Program-made: the position numbers and the translations under genes | The notes under the pieces: generated by a model | The model's input: the letters and a program-made list of their open reading frames with translations, nothing else | The model's database searches: none | What the model was told of the DNA's origin: nothing | Part shown: in pieces, positions 1-12,366 of the stretch | Layout: every line of letters starts with the position of its first letter | Numbering within the stretch: the stretch's first letter is position 1 | NCBI GenBank assembly: GCA_006176705.1 | Contig: QRFJ01003026.1 | Location: forward strand, 124,001 to 188,000 | DNA: 64,000 nucleotides | From: Cocos nucifera | Lineage: Eukaryota; Streptophyta; Magnoliopsida; Arecales; Arecaceae | Direction: 5' to 3'

Positions 1-3000
1 GCTATCCAAGTTCGAATCTAATTTTATGAATATATTTTAGATCTTAAATTCTTAATTTTAAACCTAACATATTTCATAATCTTAATTCTTAATTAAGTTT
101 AGGATTCATAAATAAAATATGTAAATAAAATCTTAGGATTTTAGAATCTAGGATTTTGCAGAAAGTAAGCTTTTTGGATTTCTGATTAAGGATGAATGCG
201 CAGTACTCCTACACATCATAAGAACACTCCATCGAATGAAAGGAGAGGACATTTAAACTCTACTTTGTTCTTATGATCGGACGGCTAAGGAGAATGCCTT
301 AATCAGAAATATAAAAAACTACAAAACTAGTTAGATCTACATCATATATCTCATATATAAAAATTGACCTAACTATAAAGATATTTTGCATACATCTCAT
401 ATATCATATCATGCATGTTTTCAGATCTAAATTATCTCATAATTTATCTAAAAAATTAAATTTAAATTGCTCATATTAAAATAAATTTTATTTTAGATAA
501 TTATGTAGAACTATTCTACAACTAGTCTAAACATGCATTCATCATATCTCATATGATCCAAAAATTAAATATTTTTATTTTTTATTTTTTAGATCTTATT
601 ATAATATTTATAATATTAAAAAATAATAAATAAATTAATCTAAAATTATAACTTTATAAAATTAAATTATGATCATGCAAGACTATACATAGAACAATTC
701 TATTCTACAATTAGTCATGCATCTTATAGAACTTAGATCTAAATTATTTAATTTTAATTTTTTTGATTTTAGATCTAATCATATCTCATGTGATATCAAA
801 AATTATCTAATTATTAGATTAAAATTAAATTAAAATTAGATCTAAATAATTTATGGGAACCTGGCTTTGACACCAGTTGAAAGAAAAACTTAGTTTCCCG
901 AGTCAGGTTCGTTCAGATCTGATTGGATCAAAAGAAATATTTTAAAAATTTTCTCTTTTGAATTTATATTAGATCTGAGATATTTCAAATCTAATTTTAT
1001 AGATCTAATAGAATAAAATAAAAATAAATTAAATTAGATTTAATTTTATACCTTATTATTGGGTAATTAGATTATCCTGTGATGATTCTGCTGATTGCCT
1101 AAGGTTCTGGATCTAGCCACGCAAGTGCCTGACCTCTATCAGTATCCACTCAAACTAGATCTGGAGGTATTCTCCTTCTTTATTACTTCTTTAAATATTA
1201 GATCTGGATCTGATTTAGAAAATCTTCGAAACTCCTTTCGAAAATCGGGTATCGTCTCTTGCAGTAATGCTGCCTTCTTCCTTTCTCGTCACCTTTCTCT
1301 TGCCTGGATTGCACCAAACTAGAGCCCAAATCTTCTTGGGTGTGGAGAGGAGAGAGGGAACCTAAAGATGGCATGGAGGAGGGAGAGGGGTAGCCTTGTA
1401 GCATGGGCAAAGATCTAAGCTCTTTGAAACTAGGCGCAGATAGGGTTTATATAGACCCTGCTGCGCTATACAGTGCCACATCATCCCAGCCAATCACATC
1501 GCTTCATGCAATCAGATCTAAATCTGATTAATGGGATGATATCATCTGATCCAATCAGATAAGAGTCTCTCTAAATCATCCTTAGATGGCGCCTAAGACT
1601 GATCAAAGTTTAATCTTTAACGCCATCTAGGTAGAAATCCCGAAGTAACTGGAGTCCCATCTATATGGGACTCCAGGCACCTCTATCCATGGGCGCATGC
1701 CTCCTTAAGCATGCACCCCTGGTCCACCTACTTTTTAGTAGGTTGAATGGTCTAAAATCAATTCCTATGGGTGCATGACACATGGGTAGATGTCTAAGTG
1801 TCAAAAGTCAATGTTTGACCAAAGTCAAAAGATAAGAATTAGCAGGTGATGGAAAATGGCAGATGTTGTCTTAAATTTATCTCATAAATTAAGACAATCA
1901 TTTTCTAACTTGGACAAGTTTCAGTCAGACTAAGTAAAGGTATCTGAGTGAGTGCAAATACATTTGGCTCATTCGAGACAACTTAAAATGATAATTGAAG
2001 GAGAACATTAGGCTCAATCGTGTGCTAGCACGATTTTCTTGAACCTAATTAAATTTTATTCAAATCAATTGAACTGGGTTAGACTAATTGATGATATTTA
2101 GATCCAAATTCTTATTTGTATGATCTAATTAGGTTCAGTTCCATATGGTAATGAGATATGTCGCAATCTCTATCATCGACATCATCGAAACACCTTTCGA
2201 TGGATCAGAACTTTTCTGATTCAGACAACTAAAATGATCGATCATCTAAATCATTTTAATTGCTCTCAAAAACCATCAGTGACACCTAGCAGTATATGAT
2301 AGCAATCCATCAGAACTGAAAATGAACCTTTCGGTGTAGTTATATGTGTGATTAAGTTCTTCTATCTTGAGCTCCGATCAGATTAGGGTTAAGGTGAACT
2401 CATCAAATCCTAATTTCTATCTTATGATTTAATCATTTGATTCAAGTCTGATGTAAAAATCTTAATAGAAACTCTTTCTATTATTTCACTCTACCATGGC
2501 TATGGGCTTATGGACTTGATTCTCATGATCATCATAGGACTGCTCCTCATCTACCGAGGTAGATAGATTCATTCTTGGTGCAATCCAATTCCTACAAAGA
2601 ACATACTATAGCCAACATATACCTCAGAATTTCAAATGGCTAGGAGATCGAGTCATGGTGTAGTCGAGCTATAACACCCTCAGGTGAACTACCGATGCAC
2701 CTCAGATCAAAGAACCAGACACACCACTGCAGCTTTGAGCCAGTCATCGATAAGAAAGTACTGCTCGAGGTGATCATACTCAGTGCCCTCATTCTCTAAC
2801 GAGTACTTATCCTCTCACTCTGGTGTCTCTACACCATAGACTCAAGACTTATCTACTATAAAGAAGTGATTGTATACCAACCTTCTAGATCAATCACCAT
2901 CCTCATGATGATCCTACGGTCAGGAGCATTTTATGAGTTAACAATGAAAATTCATGTCTTAAAGTTTCAACTCTTGAAAATAAGAATTATCATTATCATT

Positions 3001-3148
3001 AACTTAAGGAATGTATCACAGACACTAAATACACATTGTGATAGAAAATAATCTATTTTATTATTTATAATCAAAATTATAATTTTGCCCTTAGAAATGT
3101 AGAATAAGTGTCAGCCAATTCTGACTTCTAGGGCACACATATCTAACA
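1..3148 (-). mobile_element. Copia-type LTR retrotransposon, 5' end (leader and 5' LTR), continues off the window
   Basis: Reading the minus strand, an LTR begins TGTTAGATATGTGTGCCC at 3148 and ends in CTTTCA at 878. A primer-binding-site-like sequence follows (about 861-877, TGGTGTCAAAGCC on the minus strand). Positions 1-860 match, with divergence, the untranslated leader at about 37230-38090 of the other minus-strand copy. The flanking five bases on the right are CTAAA; the partner duplication lies outside the window. Confidence 0.85.
878..3148 (-). repeat. 5' LTR of the window-edge Copia element
   Basis: LTR of 2,271 bp, homologous along its length to those at 13131, 16302, 21938, 30027, 38102 and 55089. 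On the minus strand a TATA-like TCTATATAAACC lies near 1447-1458. Its termini are TG...CA. Confidence 0.85.
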
Positions 3149-6104
3149 CTAAATTCAAGAGCTATTTTTAAGTTGAAAAGTGCTCTTGAATATGTCTTTG
3201 TAGATTTATGAATTTAATTGATGCTTTACTTGATGATTTATAAAAGTTCTTTTATTGAGCTTTTTGATCCTTAACTAAATTTAAGAAGTATTTTATTTTT
3301 AAATCTATGATCTTGAGAAAAAGAAAAATACAGTATTGAAATTATATTTTATTGACCAAGTTAATTTTGAATTCAAAATGAGAAAAAAATATTTTCTAAA
3401 CTTAATCTTATTTCGATTGAAAATTCTTGTTGAGTTATATTGAAAGATAATAAGAGAAATTACTCTTCTTAGATCTTTAAGTGATACCCTCATCAGTTGG
3501 GAGCTACAATCTTTCAAGAGAAATCATTTTACACATTTGAATATTCATGTTGTTTGAGTACTCATTTAAAAAAAAAAAAAATTATTGTTGAACTTTAAAA
3601 AGAAGTCACTTATATTGCTTGATTTGTCCATCTTTGTTTTGAGGATTTATATGATTGTTGATTTGTCGATTCATATATTACTTAATTTGATTGTACCATC
3701 TTATAATTAATTGATATTTGAAAAATACTTTGCTTCACTTATTTATTTTTAAAAAATAATTGATATAAAACTATCTTCTTCTTAAGTATACTTTACTCGA
3801 TACCATACATTGCCTCGATATATTTTTGATATGATATCTTTTGAAACAAATCTAAAAAAATGGCATTCTATAAGAATGTAAATGATTAATACTTTTCAAT
3901 AAAAGAAAGCAATAAAGTTTATCTTGTGCTTATCTCTAATCATTGAAAAGCTTCAACACTTTGAAATTTTTGAGACTCAAGCTCTTCCATAATTGAATTT
4001 GACATTTTATTTAATATATCCAACATTATTCAATAGGAAGAGATGTGCTTATAAATCTACATTGATCGAAAGAATAAAGATAAATCTTTCTGGATAGTTG
4101 CTATTTAGATTGAATTTCAAAATATTTAATACTAAGAAGAATTAAATTGATTATTTTCTATTTTAAATGAAATGTTCTTAAAAAATATAGGTTCAAACTT
4201 CTTTCAATTTGTATCAAGTAGAACTTTTCAAGAATACTATTATAATTGGTATCCTAATTCTCATAATTGGTATCAAGTAGTTTACTCTTGCTTTAAACTC
4301 TATTATTTTATCTTTTGGCAAAAGAAGAAGATTGTATTTATCTCAAATTTGATTTTTTATGGTTGATATGATATCATTTGAGATAAATTTTAAGAATTTC
4401 ATATCTTTTCTAAGCTTAATTGAGTAGTATTTCTTGAGAAAAGAAAGATCTGAATTTAAATTTTAAAAAAATTAAAAAAATACTCTCTATGAATTGGTTT
4501 TCATGATCTATTGATATCAATTCAAAATAATCTATGAAAATAATTTAATCTAAATTTAATCAATTCATCTTTTTTGATCAAAAGTTTTAACAATTGGTAT
4601 TAAATAGATCATTGTTGCTTTATGCTCAATTGCTTTATCTTTGGCAAAAGAAAAGAATGCATTGTCTCAAATCTATTTTGCATGAATATATGATTGACAT
4701 TATTCCTTAAGATAAATTATAAGATTGATACATTTATGCTTCAAATTGATTGATACCTCTCAAGATAAGAAAGAAATAATTTTCATAGATTTTCTTTATA
4801 TCAAGAAAAATATCTAAGACATTTACTATTGAAGCTATTTTTTTTAATAGGTATCAAAATTAGTAAAGAGATATTTATTGTTATAATTGATATCAAACAA
4901 TCTTCTTCTCAAACATATGTTGTATTGATAATATGTTTTATTCTAATTTTGCTTGAATACTATGTGTTAGGACTACAAATTTACTCTGATACATTCATAA
5001 TATCATTTCTAAATTTTGGGAGAGAAAGTGATGAATCTGAAATATATGAAAAGAAAGTGATGAATGTTGAAATATATCTTATATTTGGCCTTAATACTCA
5101 AATATTTTTATTTTGGAAAGCTATATTAGTCTTCAATTCTTAAATTTTAAAGCAATTTCGTCTTTGCATTTAAAAATTTAAATTAATGTATCAACTTTAT
5201 CCAAAAAGGGGGAGCTATGTTTCATTTTAACATATATTGATTAAAAGAAAGAAGAAATTCAATCAAAATTTACTATCAAATTTCAAAAAGGGGAGTAGTT
5301 ATCCAAAAGAGGAGACGGTATCACAAGCTGAAAATCTGAATTTAAACGTTAAATGTGTATATATTTGAGTTTAAATTGATTTTGATGATTTATTTTAAAT
5401 CTTTTACTTAAATTTTTTGATGCTGTCAAAAAGGGGGAGAGATGTTACATTGAGTATATGCTTATTGAGTTTATATTTGAATTAATTACATGCTCATATG
5501 CTTCATTTAAGTTGAAGTATGTATGAGAAGAATATGTTTAAGGTGTAAGATGCTTATTTGCTTGCTTGAAATGTTTATACAAAATAAGTATGTTCTTGAA
5601 ATCTTATTAAAGCTTTCATGAAGGATGTTCTTGAAAGAGCTCACTTATTCACTTTATAATTTATATTCATATTATACTTTGTTATGCATATACTCAAAGT
5701 TTTATCATCATCAAAAAGGAGGAGATTGTTGACCCTATGATTGATTTTGATGATTACAAAATATTGAGTAATTATGATACTAATCATATATTCATAAGTG
5801 AATGTAGGATTTTCTAGGTGTTTAAAATGAAGAAATTATTCATAGAAGAATTCTTTTAAAAGGATGATGATTAATGATCGAATAAAGCTCAAACTATAAG
5901 TTTTTGGAAGCCTTAATAGTGGGAAAGATCATAAAAATCAAGATGGAAGAAGTCTTCAAAAGTTCAAGATAAAAAGCCCCTCAAACAGAAAGACATGCAA
6001 AATTTTTTTAGTTTAAGAAGCCCATAAGTCGACTCATGGTTCGACTCGTTGTTCAGCTCGAGCTGATATGCAGACTGGCACGCAGAAGTTTCAGAAGGAA
6101 CGGT

Positions 6105-6410
6105 CTCAAGTAGAGGCTCGAGTCGACTCAAGGTTCTCGAGTCGAAGTCTCAATGAAAATCCAGAATATGATGATTTTGAGGTAAGATCTCGAGTAGAGG
6201 CTCGAGTCGACTGGAGGTTCTCGAGTCGAAGTCTCAGAAAAAATATAGAAGATGATAATTTTGAAGCAAAGTTGGACACAATTTTGAACGGAGGCTCGAG
6301 TCGACTCAAGATCCACGAGCTGAGGATCGAGCAGAGTAAAAAATCTCGAATAGAGGAACGAGCAAAATAAAAGATCTTGAGCTGAGGCTCGAGTTGACTC
6401 GAGGTTCGAC
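6105..6410 (+). repeat. 84-bp tandem repeat with dyad motif in the Sirevirus-like LTR
   Basis: Two units start 84 bases apart (TAGAGGCTCGAGTCGACT at 6111 and 6195), followed by two weaker partial units near 6293 and 6385. Each unit contains a dyad-symmetric GCTCGAGTCGACTCGAG-type core. The open frames here on both strands are by-products of the repeat. Confidence 0.75.
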
Positions 6411-6894
6411 TTGAGCTCCAATGGTTAGTTCTAAAAAATTTTCTGAAGTATGCAGAATTATTCCTAATGGCTAGTTTTTCACTCCAATGGCTAGATCAGC
6501 CTTTCCAATGGCCAAAACTCCTTCTCCAGCTATCTTCAAGACTATAAAAAGCTAGAAAAATATTTAGAAAAGAAGATTAAGAAATTTTAAAGAGAAAATA
6601 TTTCAGATTTGAATGAAATTTATTGTACATCAAAAGAAGAAAGAAAAGAGATGAACCAAGTACTAATTTCAAAGGACTTTTAAGGACAATCTTCACCATC
6701 ATCTCTAGCATCCTCTCAAGCTTCAAATAAGAGTGTTCAAGCTTCAAAAGAGCCAATCAATCAATCTCTTCTTCGTGCATCAAAAGAGTTTATTTTTGAT
6801 TTTTGGTTTTGTACTAAAATTACTTATCTTTGTAGTTTAATTTGTTTACAAGTTTCTTTGGGGGAAAAAAACTTTAGGTGAAGGCTCATCCAAG

Positions 6895-7085
6895 CTAAGA
6901 ATTGAACATTATATAGGTTTTGGTTGGTGAGCCCAAAAAACTAACTGGGTTAATAGTGAGCCCGAAAAACTATCGATGTAAGGTTATGGTTGGTGATCAA
7001 GAAAATCAACTGGATTGATAGTGAGCCCGAAAAACTATCGGTGTAAGGTTGTGATTGGTGATCCTAGAAAATCAATTGGGTTTGT
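6895..7085 (+). repeat. Tandem repeat of about 62 bp in the LTR
   Basis: About three degenerate copies of a unit containing TAGTGAGCCCGAAAAACTAT and GTGTAAGGTT. It is a repeated block within the right third of the LTR, downstream of the 84-bp repeats. Confidence 0.6.
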
Positions 7086-7443
7086 TTGTGATCCCTGGTT
7101 AAAATAAACACACCATAGTCAAGAGATTATAGTGGAATTTCCAAGGAACTCTTGGAAAGTGAATGTAGGTGCGAGGGTGCATCGAACCACTATAAATTAT
7201 TTTGTGTTTGTGTTGTGTCTTTTCTTTTTTATCTTGCATAATTTTAATTTTTGTTTAGCTTGATTAAATTCTTGCATAGCCTTAATTATATCATGAATTC
7301 GTTGTTGTTTGCATTATATATATCTTAAATATACAACTTAGCTTAAATAGAAGCACATACTTGCTTAAAGTTCAATTTGGCTTAAATTCTTTTAAACAAC
7401 CCAATTCACTCCCCCTCTTGGTTTGCTACATTTCTGGGCAACA

Positions 7444-9321
7444 ATTAGTGCCTTTATAAAAGCTCACATCCAAAGCTTTGATGCACTCAAGTCTCTCATG
7501 CCCAAGCCCTCTCTCTCAAGTGTAAAACCTCAGAAAAAGTCATGTCCTAACTCTCTTTATATAGAGAGTTAGAGAAGAGTTTCTGTCTAGGTCAAACACC
7601 TAGATAGAGAGTCCAAAAGAGAGTAAGATTGGGGCCCCCAACTCTTGGGCACCTCCATAATATTTCTAGGCATGGAGATCCAGGTTTTGGCGCACAATAA
7701 GTCTCCTAATTCTCATAAAAAATTCAGAAAAAAATAAGGATAATTGGCACCATACATAGAGTTTTGGGTTTGTAAAACTCTATCAAATAGAGTTTAAGAT
7801 CATGACTACTTCTTAGTTTTGATCAAACCCAAGATCACAAACGATCCAAGAGGGTTATGGGTGCAAGGATTGGTGTGGAGCCACTCTAAAAATCAGATTT
7901 CACATGCTATAGACAAGGGTGGGGCATGGAGAAAGAGAAAATGGCATAACGGAGGAGTCGTAGTCTAATTAGGACTTCTTGTTTTGACTAGTCAAACTAA
8001 TTCTTTAGCCCAATCAAAATAGATCTTGATGCAACCTAGTTAATAATGTTCATAAACCAATTAAGAACCTAATTAAATTAAATTAAATATAATTTAATTT
8101 TGATTTCAATTTTTAATCAAATTAAAAATTAGGTACACTCAAGTCCTAATTCAACTGAAAATTATTCTCTCTTATAATTGGCTTATCTCGTAAATCAATT
8201 GAACTTAATCTGATTAAGTCCAAACCAAATCTAATTGAATCATATTCAATTAGACTTGATCTTAACCCTTTAGCTTAATCGGATTGAGCCAATTAGCAAT
8301 CTAATTGCTAAGAGATCCTTCTACAATATTTGCATTAGGTCAAATATCAATCATATTGATTGTTTAATCTTAGAATGATTCTTAATCGTTTATTAACCAT
8401 CCGATCAGATCGAGACCTCTAATGTATGTGATTCTATAGGTTCGAACCTAAGTTGATAGCATAAGAATAAATTTTTATACTAATTAGAGTGGCCATCTAG
8501 CAATGGTACCCAACGGCTGGATAGGTCGAATGTATAAAACAACACTCTTAGAATCCATATGGATATGATGTCTATATAATTCATTCCTTTGACCAAAATG
8601 CTCATAGAACAACTCAAGGTTTAATTGTCAACCCTGATTAGATCATCCCCATTGTATTTCAAAATACCAAATCTATCTTATAGATTATCCTAGCCAAGAT
8701 TTTGCTAAATTAAAATACAGCGATGCATTATCTCCAAACTCTTGGAGTGGTCAATCCTATCTTGATCATTCATTGACTTCATAAGTACTTAACTGTATCC
8801 AAAAATCTTTCGTTACTGAATTAAAAATTCAGATAGTTTGGCACCAAAGCATAATGAGTTGCTTGCAAGCCATCGTGGTGATCTTAGGTCCAAGAAATAC
8901 TTATACCCATATCCCATTAGAGCAATTCTTGATGGTAGAATGCTCTGGAGTTGATCATGTTTGGTGATGATGTATCCCTACATCTCACCCGTATGTCATA
9001 TCAGTATCTCCATACTTCTTGGTTAAGAGGATAATCAATCTATATAGCATACAACGATCTATACTTAATAAACGCTGTCATCGTGATTAACAACATATCA
9101 TTTCGTTGTGAACAGTTTAAGAACTAATTGATAAATCCTTTCTTTATCGAATCTAAATAGTTCTAAAGACTTTATCACAACATAGAAGTTCATTAGAAGA
9201 TGTAAATTTATGATAAAAAATATTAAAATAAATATTTTATTTATTAATAAATTATTTATTTTTATAAAATAGCATAACTATTAACAGACTGATGATTAGC
9301 TTTGGAACATATTTTCCAACA
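7444..9321 (-). mobile_element. Diverged LTR-like sequence
   Basis: Read on the minus strand it begins TGTTGGAAAATATG at 9321, a form common in Copia LTRs, and has a TATA-like CTCTATATAAAGAG near 7556-7569. The left end is unclear and no matching target duplication was found. No coding region is present. Confidence 0.35.
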
Positions 9322-10510
9322 TTCTCTAGTGCCAAACTATTGTGTCAAGGCTCTAGAGACCACCAATGTAGCTGAGGTACACCAATTCTGGGGACCGAGA
9401 TGCCAAAGGATATCTACAAGAAAAATTCACACACATTGAGGGTTCTCTGGCAGGGACCCTTCGACATTTAAGTCAGCCTAGTTTGAGCATAATAGAAAGG
9501 ATAAAGAGAGAGAATATGTGATCTTAGTTTAGCTTAGCTTAGCTTAACTTATCTTAACTTACGTCAATGGTCCCCTTATTATCTCTTTATATAGAGGGAT
9601 GTCAAAGTTTGTTATGCCTTAGCCCAATAGATTATTAGGTAGGGAATCCAGGTCGTTAGACTTGCGTATTTGTTATGCCCATATTTTGTGAGTTTGTTGG
9701 AAGATTCCAACGAATTATGCATACAGCTGAGTGAGTTGGTGTCTTGAGGTCGGCGTGCAGTCGAAGTCTCATCTCGATCTTATCCACATCGGTGTGGATC
9801 GTAGGACCTCATCCTTTGTAGTTAGCATGACCTCGATCCTTAGGTCGTTAAGTATTTGATGAGTGATCAGATGAGAGCCGATGAGATCATTTCATACTAG
9901 CTTGCTATGCCGATCGTGATGAATCATTGATTGGAGTTACTAATAGCATCATCAAGTCGGCGGCTGTATGTCGTTGTCCTTGGTGTTTCGGCCGACTAGG
10001 AGCAAATATACAATGATGAGTTTCGAGGATCATGATCGAGGTAGCATAACTCTGTAATAGGTTTCTTAGATTCAAATTGAAGAAGATGTTACTAGGTACC
10101 AAATCTGATCCGCCGAATGAGGAGACTTCCTAAAAGATGATAGCTATTAGCCTCTAATTCGATCTTTCTTTCAAGTTCTTTAGATTTTGTTGGTCTTTAT
10201 TTTAGAAAGGTAAGATTTTTATTTTTGATTTGGGGAAATTAGGGTTTTAAGGATGGTTAGGAGGAGCTCCATCAGGATGGCACTGATAACCTTAATGAAT
10301 AGGAATGACATGCTCTCCCAACTATAATCCAATAAACTGAGCCGGACCAAACTAAATCAATTTTTCAGCTTGGTTGAACCAATTTTAGTTGAAGATCGGT
10401 CCGATTTTGGTTTGGTTTTGCAAAACCAATTTAAATTGTTTTGATTTGAGAAACACCCCTAAACTGATCCATCCTGAATCGTGCACTCCCCTATCTATTT
10501 GCACCCCTAA
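9322..10510. other. Unassigned repeat-like sequence upstream of the PAT14-like gene
   Basis: No gene is recognisable. A short TAGCT-type tandem repeat lies at about 9526-9560 and a TATA-like TTTATATAGAGGG at about 9584. These resemble LTR promoter remains but have no clear ends. The stretch 10320-10450 is rich in GGTTTGG/CCAAACC-type words that suggest a small DNA transposon relic. Confidence 0.3.
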
Positions 10511-10922
10511 TTAATCCAATCACTTTGACCTGCTAAAGTCTTCATGAGTTATGATCATTGAAGAAAGAAAAAAGCTACTACTTCTAGAAATAAGGCCCAC
10601 AAATTTTTTCGTAGGATAAGGGAATATTAAAAACAAACCCCTGCTTCTACCCCGGGATGGAAATAAAAACAAACCCTGCTTCTCCCCCGGGATGGAAAAA
10701 TTGGAAGCCCGTCTCTGTTGCCGATATTCTTCCCCTCTCTTCCCCTTCATTCCCCTCCCCAGCACTTCCTCTAAACTAGCGCTTGAATAGACTACGAGAG
10801 AAGCCAAACGGAGAGAGAAGAGGGAGGAAGGAATGAAATAATAAACAATTAGCCGAGGAGGAAGAATTTTCTCCTCATTCTCCGCAATTTCCCATCTAGG
10901 TTTTCTCTCTCGTGCTGCCGTG
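10511..10922 (+). promoter_or_regulatory. Putative promoter and 5' leader of the PAT14-like gene
   Basis: The roughly 400 bp before the start codon change from AT-rich transposon remains to mixed, purine/pyrimidine-rich sequence. A CT-rich stretch (about 10862-10915) sits just before the ATG, as is common in plant 5' leaders. No convincing TATA box was found, so the transcription start is not assigned. Confidence 0.35.
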
Positions 10923-12366
10923 ATGCAAAGATCGGGGGCGGTTATGGCGTGGAACGTGTTCAGGTTCTGCACTGCCCTGCGGGGGTTGGGCTCCGTCATG
11001 ATATTGCTCGTCCTCGGCATCGTCGGCGTCACCTACTACGCCGTCGTCGTCACCAACTACGGCCCCGCCGTCCTCAATGCTGGCGGCCTCGAATCCCTCT
11101 CCGCCCTCGCCGCCTTGTTCCTGTTCCATCTCCTGGTAATCCTTTCTACCCTCTCCCTCTTGTTTTTATTTCCAATTTTTGGTTTTGAGCTGAATAGATC
11201 CCAAAAAAACCTAATCTGATGTCACACTAATGAAAAATTACGTCGTCTGATGTGAAAAAGCTGCGTTTGAGCGTGAAATGAGCTTAAAAAAAAAAAAAAA
11301 AGAAACAACTTAGAATTGGGGTTTGTAAGTGAGAAAAATGTGTGATTTCTGCCGGATTAATTTGTTCCATGGTGTGATCCTTTTTTTTTTTCTAAATGTT
11401 TTGCGTACTTGTAAACATGAAATTTTAGTTATTAGAGTTCTGCATTCTGTGTTCATGCTGTTTTCTCCTGGTGAATGGCTTAACCACTACACGACGCTCG
11501 CATACCCAATGTATTGACTGATTTCCGACTGCCATGGGGAACTGAGTGGGGAATGGAGCAGCGATGGGTAGCACTCTTCTTTAGTTGTGAAAGAAGGATC
11601 TGCATTTGTTAAAGTGGATAATTAATACTTATTTAGTAATCTGAAAAAGCGAATGATCTTTCCTCAAATAGCAATTATGGCAGAAAATAATTCCTATATT
11701 AATTTAGAATAATGATAAACGCTGGGATCATTTAATTTTCTGACTTTTGATGATTGTTTATTTTTAAAAGGAGAAAGTACATTTTGTATGCTGGAATTTT
11801 ACTTCTTGAAGCAAATAAAAACTGACAACCAATTGAAGGAGAGTTAAAAATAGAAGGAAAAATAGGGAAGTGGAGATTTGAATACTTTTACTGGGTTTTG
11901 GCTTTGCAGTTGGTGATGCTTCTGTGGAGCTACTTCTTTGTAGTCCTGACAGACCCTGGCAGTGTTCCACCAAATTGGAAGCCTAACGTGGATGAGGAGA
12001 GGGGTGAAGAAACTCCATTAAATAGCTTGGAATTCAGCAATCAGATTCTAAGTTTTCAGCAATCAGCTAATCTTGCAGACTTTGGAAGTCCAAGGATCAG
12101 ATACTGCAGGAAGTGCAACCAGTTGAAACCACCTCGCTGTCATCACTGTTCTGTTTGTGAGCTCTTACATTTTTGGATTACAAATGCTTGTATTAGCTTA
12201 TTCAGGAAGAGTGTCCTGTTTGTCTCCTTCTCTCTTCTATGACTCCTTGTTTTGATCTACATTCTTAATTTTAGGTGGGCGATGCGTATTGAAAATGGAC
12301 CACCATTGTGTGTGGGTTGTAAACTGTGTTGGGGCTCTAAATTATAAGTTCTTTCTTCTCTTTCTG
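10923..12366 (+). CDS. PAT14: PAT14-like exons 1-3: first two membrane spans and catalytic domain
   Basis: Exon 1 (71 codons) ends CTG|GTAAT; exon 2 begins after TTTGCAG and ends within the codon of Cys154; exon 3 begins after TTTTAG and ends CTG|GTAAG. Introns 1 and 2 are 774 and 118 bp. These exons carry the cysteine-rich domain (C137, C140, H150, C151, C154, C157 among its zinc ligands) and the acyl-accepting Cys165. Exon 1 is GC-rich compared with its surroundings, as is common for first exons in monocots. Reading on past exon 3 into intron 3 meets a TGA after eleven codons. Confidence 0.93.

Larger units (their letters stand above)
3149..7443 (+). mobile_element. Decayed Sirevirus-like Copia element, 3' portion
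   Basis: A 3' LTR at 5727-7443 is preceded by several polypurine tracts of the form CAAAAAGGGGGAG near 5203, 5284, 5303, 5427 and 5712. Repeated polypurine tracts before the 3' LTR are a known hallmark of Sirevirus Copia elements. The upstream 3149-5726 shows no open coding region and is AT-rich and decayed. The window-edge Copia element inserted into it at 3148. Confidence 0.6.
5727..7443 (+). repeat. 3' LTR of the Sirevirus-like element
   Basis: It begins TGTTGACCCTATGATTG directly after a polypurine tract and ends GGGCAACA; 1,717 bp. It contains an 84-bp tandem repeat (about 6105-6290) and a second tandem repeat of about 62 bp (about 6900-7080), both listed separately. No target duplication can be tested because the left end has been disrupted. 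Confidence 0.65.

Noticed and set aside
4829..5143. A 104-codon plus-strand open frame
   Set aside because: It is Ile/Leu/Phe-rich translation of AT-rich DNA within a decayed Sirevirus-like element, with no homology signal.
6068..6421. Open frames of 97-100 codons on both strands
   Set aside because: They arise from the 84-bp tandem repeat in the LTR.
10520..11032. A 170-codon minus-strand open frame across the gene start
   Set aside because: It is antisense to exon 1 and the leader, with no domain; the plus strand carries the conserved protein.
11898..12242. A 114-codon open frame as a separate gene
   Set aside because: It is exon 2 of the PAT14-like gene read through into intron 2; the splice sites and exon 3 continue the protein.
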